Below are positions 62,801 through 64,000 of a stretch of 64,000 nucleotides of DNA, piece by piece; positions within the stretch are counted from its first letter, which is position 1, and each line of letters starts with the position of its first letter. The translations under genes and the position numbers were made by a program. The notes beneath the pieces are model-generated. The model was given only the letters and a program-made list of their open reading frames with translations, did not search any database and was not told where the DNA came from. Source of the stretch: Bacteroides stercorirosoris (GTDB taxonomy: Bacteria; Bacteroidota; Bacteroidia; Bacteroidales; Bacteroidaceae); assembly GCF_900142015.1 (NCBI RefSeq), contig NZ_FQZN01000002.1:186001-250000 (forward strand), given 5' to 3'.

Positions 62801-64000
62801 TGAATAATGAAGAGCGGGAACAGCTGGTTTTAGTGGAACGAAACACCAACCGCATGCTACGCCTGGTAAATCAGATTCTGGACTTCCGCAAAATACAAAA
62901 CAAAAAGATGAAGATGCGGGTACAGCAAATCGACCTTATCCCTTTCATCCGTCATATCATGGAGAACTTCCATAGCCTGGCAGATGAACATCAGATAGAT
63001 TTCGGGCTGAGCACGCCAAATTCTTCCCTCAAGATATGGGCAGATTCCGACAAACTGGAGAAGATACTATTCAACCTGTTGTCAAATGCTTTCAAATACA
63101 CTCCCCAAGGCAAGCAGATTCAGGTAACCGTGCAGGAAGACGGGAATGATGTGAACATTGCAGTAGAAGACCAAGGCATCGGCATTGCCGAGAATAAACA
63201 GAAATCCCTGTTCGTCCGGTTTGAAAACCTGGTAGATAAGAATCTTTTCAACCAGGCCAGCACCGGCATTGGATTGTCGCTTGTGAAAGAACTGATTGAT
63301 ATGCACCACGGCACAATCAGCATTCGGAGCAAACTTGGAGAGGGCAGCTGCTTCACCGTCCGATTGCCTAAAGGAAAAGAGCACTTCGACCAGACTGTCG
63401 AGTTTATCCTGTCCGATTATGTAATCGACGATACTGCAACAGCACACATCGGCAGCCCACTTTCTTCTTTCACCGGAAACGAAGAAGAAAACCTGAACAG
63501 CGAAAGGGAAACCATTCTGATAGTGGAAGACAACCAGGAACTACGCTTTTTCATAAGAACCATCTTTACCCAATACTTTAATGTGATAGAGGCTGAGAAC
63601 GGAAATACCGGACTGGAGAAAAGTAAGAAGTATATGCCGGACATCATCATCAGCGACGTAATGATGCCGGAAAAAGACGGCATCGAAATGGCACGTGAAC
63701 TCAGGGAGGGAATGACCACCAGCCATATTCCCATCGTTATGCTGACTGCCAAATCAACCATCGAAAGCAAGATAGAAGGAATGGAGCTAGGAGTGGACGA
63801 TTACATTACCAAACCTTTCAGTGCCGCATATCTGAAAGCGCGTATATTCAATCTGCTTGAGCAACGCAAGAAGTTGCAGGCACTGTATTGTGCCAGTCTA
63901 TTGACTTCTCCCGCCGAACAACAACCGGAAGGAACGGAAAAAGTGACAGCCCCTGCCCTCTCTCCCAACGACCGGAAGTTCATGGATAAAGTCATGGAAA
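59890..64000 (+). CDS. Hybrid two-component system regulator (HTCS) 2, truncated by window end
   Basis: The open frame starts at the ATG at 59890 and runs off the right edge after 1370 codons without a stop. It has a signal peptide (about 1-20), propeller repeats (GLMWFATWDGLYKF, QRIWIATFEGG), a Y_Y_Y domain and a membrane helix near residue 910. The kinase has His949 (NISHELRTPL) and the receiver Asp1256 (IIISDVMMPEKDG). The AraC-type DNA-binding domain would lie beyond the window. It is a clear paralogue of HTCS 1, similar throughout kinase and receiver but different in sensor repeats, so it probably senses another pectin fragment. Confidence 0.93.
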   Translation, partial: MKRIGISLVLYIVTTLFCFGQLPHTFTQYTSENGLSQSTIMSILQDHKGLMWFATWDGLYKFDGYAFKNYKAHPGDSIGLSNNRLDNIKEDKYGYIWVQSYNHQVYRFNPRLEQFQAIPYNNYLSLDMYVLPCGDIWIVTIQNELLHITTHPETYELNVTDFFKSHQVPYSEKINSIFQDKRGNQWILTENGLYRLNHNGSEEKFSSYFVAPPENDKQPFYDVLENDNTLYFTSRKGCVYEYHPDNGQFTRQEFPTSSSIRTIRQLKKDKLFIGTDRDGFFVYGQKDKSYRHYSTPFLKDKQIRTAYIDSNGEAWIRLNTKGVTHFNPENEQFDYFILQDKYGKDIVDSRPEMYVYEDSNGSLWLHPSGGGFAWYDRKNNRIRPFYNPALQSGWSADNKVTTVFTDKQGNLWLGSYGNGLEKISFNTNHFHLLTAAPDDPEFPGSNVRAIYQDRNGYIWTGNKDKKVRIYDKNRHYVGVLTTKGTIVPHSTDEIGNAYAIMQDHEGTVWIGTKGNGLFAAKPQNNPLNYHLTQYTAETNDIYSLSGNEIYSLYEDHRQRIWIATFEGGINYLERGNHQEPVRFINYRNRLKNYPISQCYRTRFITSDTQKNIWIGSATGLLMCSGNFNEPEEIKFQRYCRIPGDTNSLSNNDVHNIFFTKKGEMYVATFGGGLNKLLSLDGDRARFQAYTMRNGLPSDVLLSIQEDTHGNLWCATEKELCKFTPDTDKIINYPSRTFPQRINFNEGVALRTESDYLMFNTVKGAFYFFPDSINTSTYIPPIIFTRLQQAEKTVPPEEDGILTTHIDDTRLLTLPHDKNGFSIQFAALDMKYPENISYSYKLEGFENNWNDIGNQRTATYTNLPKGHYTLKVRSTNSDGIWVENTRTLEITVLPSFWETPWAYSLYVLFILLVIFTATYILFTIFRLKHKVFVEQEISDIKLRFFTNISHELRTPLTLIAGPIEQVLQHGKLNNEEREQLVLVERNTNRMLRLVNQILDFRKIQNKKMKMRVQQIDLIPFIRHIMENFHSLADEHQIDFGLSTPNSSLKIWADSDKLEKILFNLLSNAFKYTPQGKQIQVTVQEDGNDVNIAVEDQGIGIAENKQKSLFVRFENLVDKNLFNQASTGIGLSLVKELIDMHHGTISIRSKLGEGSCFTVRLPKGKEHFDQTVEFILSDYVIDDTATAHIGSPLSSFTGNEEENLNSERETILIVEDNQELRFFIRTIFTQYFNVIEAENGNTGLEKSKKYMPDIIISDVMMPEKDGIEMARELREGMTTSHIPIVMLTAKSTIESKIEGMELGVDDYITKPFSAAYLKARIFNLLEQRKKLQALYCASLLTSPAEQQPEGTEKVTAPALSPNDRKFMDKVME

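Noticed and set aside
1..64000. tRNA, rRNA or insertion-sequence genes
   Set aside because: No cloverleaf-like CCA-ended segments, rRNA stretches or transposase motifs were found on reading both strands.

Overview
The window reads as chromosome of a gut Bacteroides. Evidence: two SusC/SusD pairs, hybrid two-component (HTCS) regulators, GH28/GH43/GH78/GH95/GH140/PL10 enzymes with Bacteroidetes-type signal peptides, and many copies of the Bacteroidetes -7 promoter element TAnnTTTG just upstream of starts. The species cannot be resolved by eye. No rRNA, tRNA, integrase, transposase gene or CRISPR array was seen.

Left third (1-22 kb), mostly housekeeping and amino-sugar genes. A CAAX-type membrane protease and a MenA-like prenyltransferase (minus strand) are followed by a HAD phosphatase, a PIF1-type helicase fused to TPRs, a Sua5/YrdC-family protein and an AI-2E-family membrane protein (plus strand). 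Next come an exported sialidase, an unrecognised 214-residue protein, NagB, a flavodiiron protein and a TIGR01212-type radical SAM protein (minus strand). A compact ROK kinase-MFS-SIS isomerase operon follows. Sialidase, NagB and this operon would fit release and catabolism of host sialic acid and amino sugars. Then come a DPP-IV-type S9 peptidase, LipA, a membrane protein with a degenerate Nudix-like domain, an RsmI-like methyltransferase and FabI.

Right two thirds (22-64 kb), a composite pectin-utilisation region. A GH28 - GH78/BNR fusion - DUF4861 - GH43 cluster is followed by a HAD phosphatase and GH95. Then come SusC-SusD-surface lipoprotein, GH140 (apiosidase family), a second SusC-SusD pair, an exported KdgF-like cupin with an aldose epimerase lipoprotein, GH43-PL10, a full HTCS, an alpha/beta-hydrolase resembling pectin methylesterase CE19, and a second HTCS that runs off the right edge. 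PL10, GH28 and KdgF point to a galacturonan backbone. GH140, GH95, GH78, the sialidase-fold domain and the CE19-like esterase resemble part of a rhamnogalacturonan-II toolkit, although several enzyme families needed for complete RG-II breakdown are absent here. A plausible flow is: surface enzymes cut, SusD and the lipoprotein capture, SusC imports, periplasmic enzymes trim, and the HTCS proteins sense oligosaccharides.

The least ordinary signals lie between genes. Three arrays of exactly 22-bp phased units (15575-15728, 31062-31259, 49192-49258) share a dyad architecture but not a sequence. Two copies of a long inverted repeat built on CACCACAGATTACACAG lie at 29-107 and 18083-18169. A nested palindromic element sits between the menA-like gene and its probable promoter. 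All calls come from reading the sequence, without database searches.
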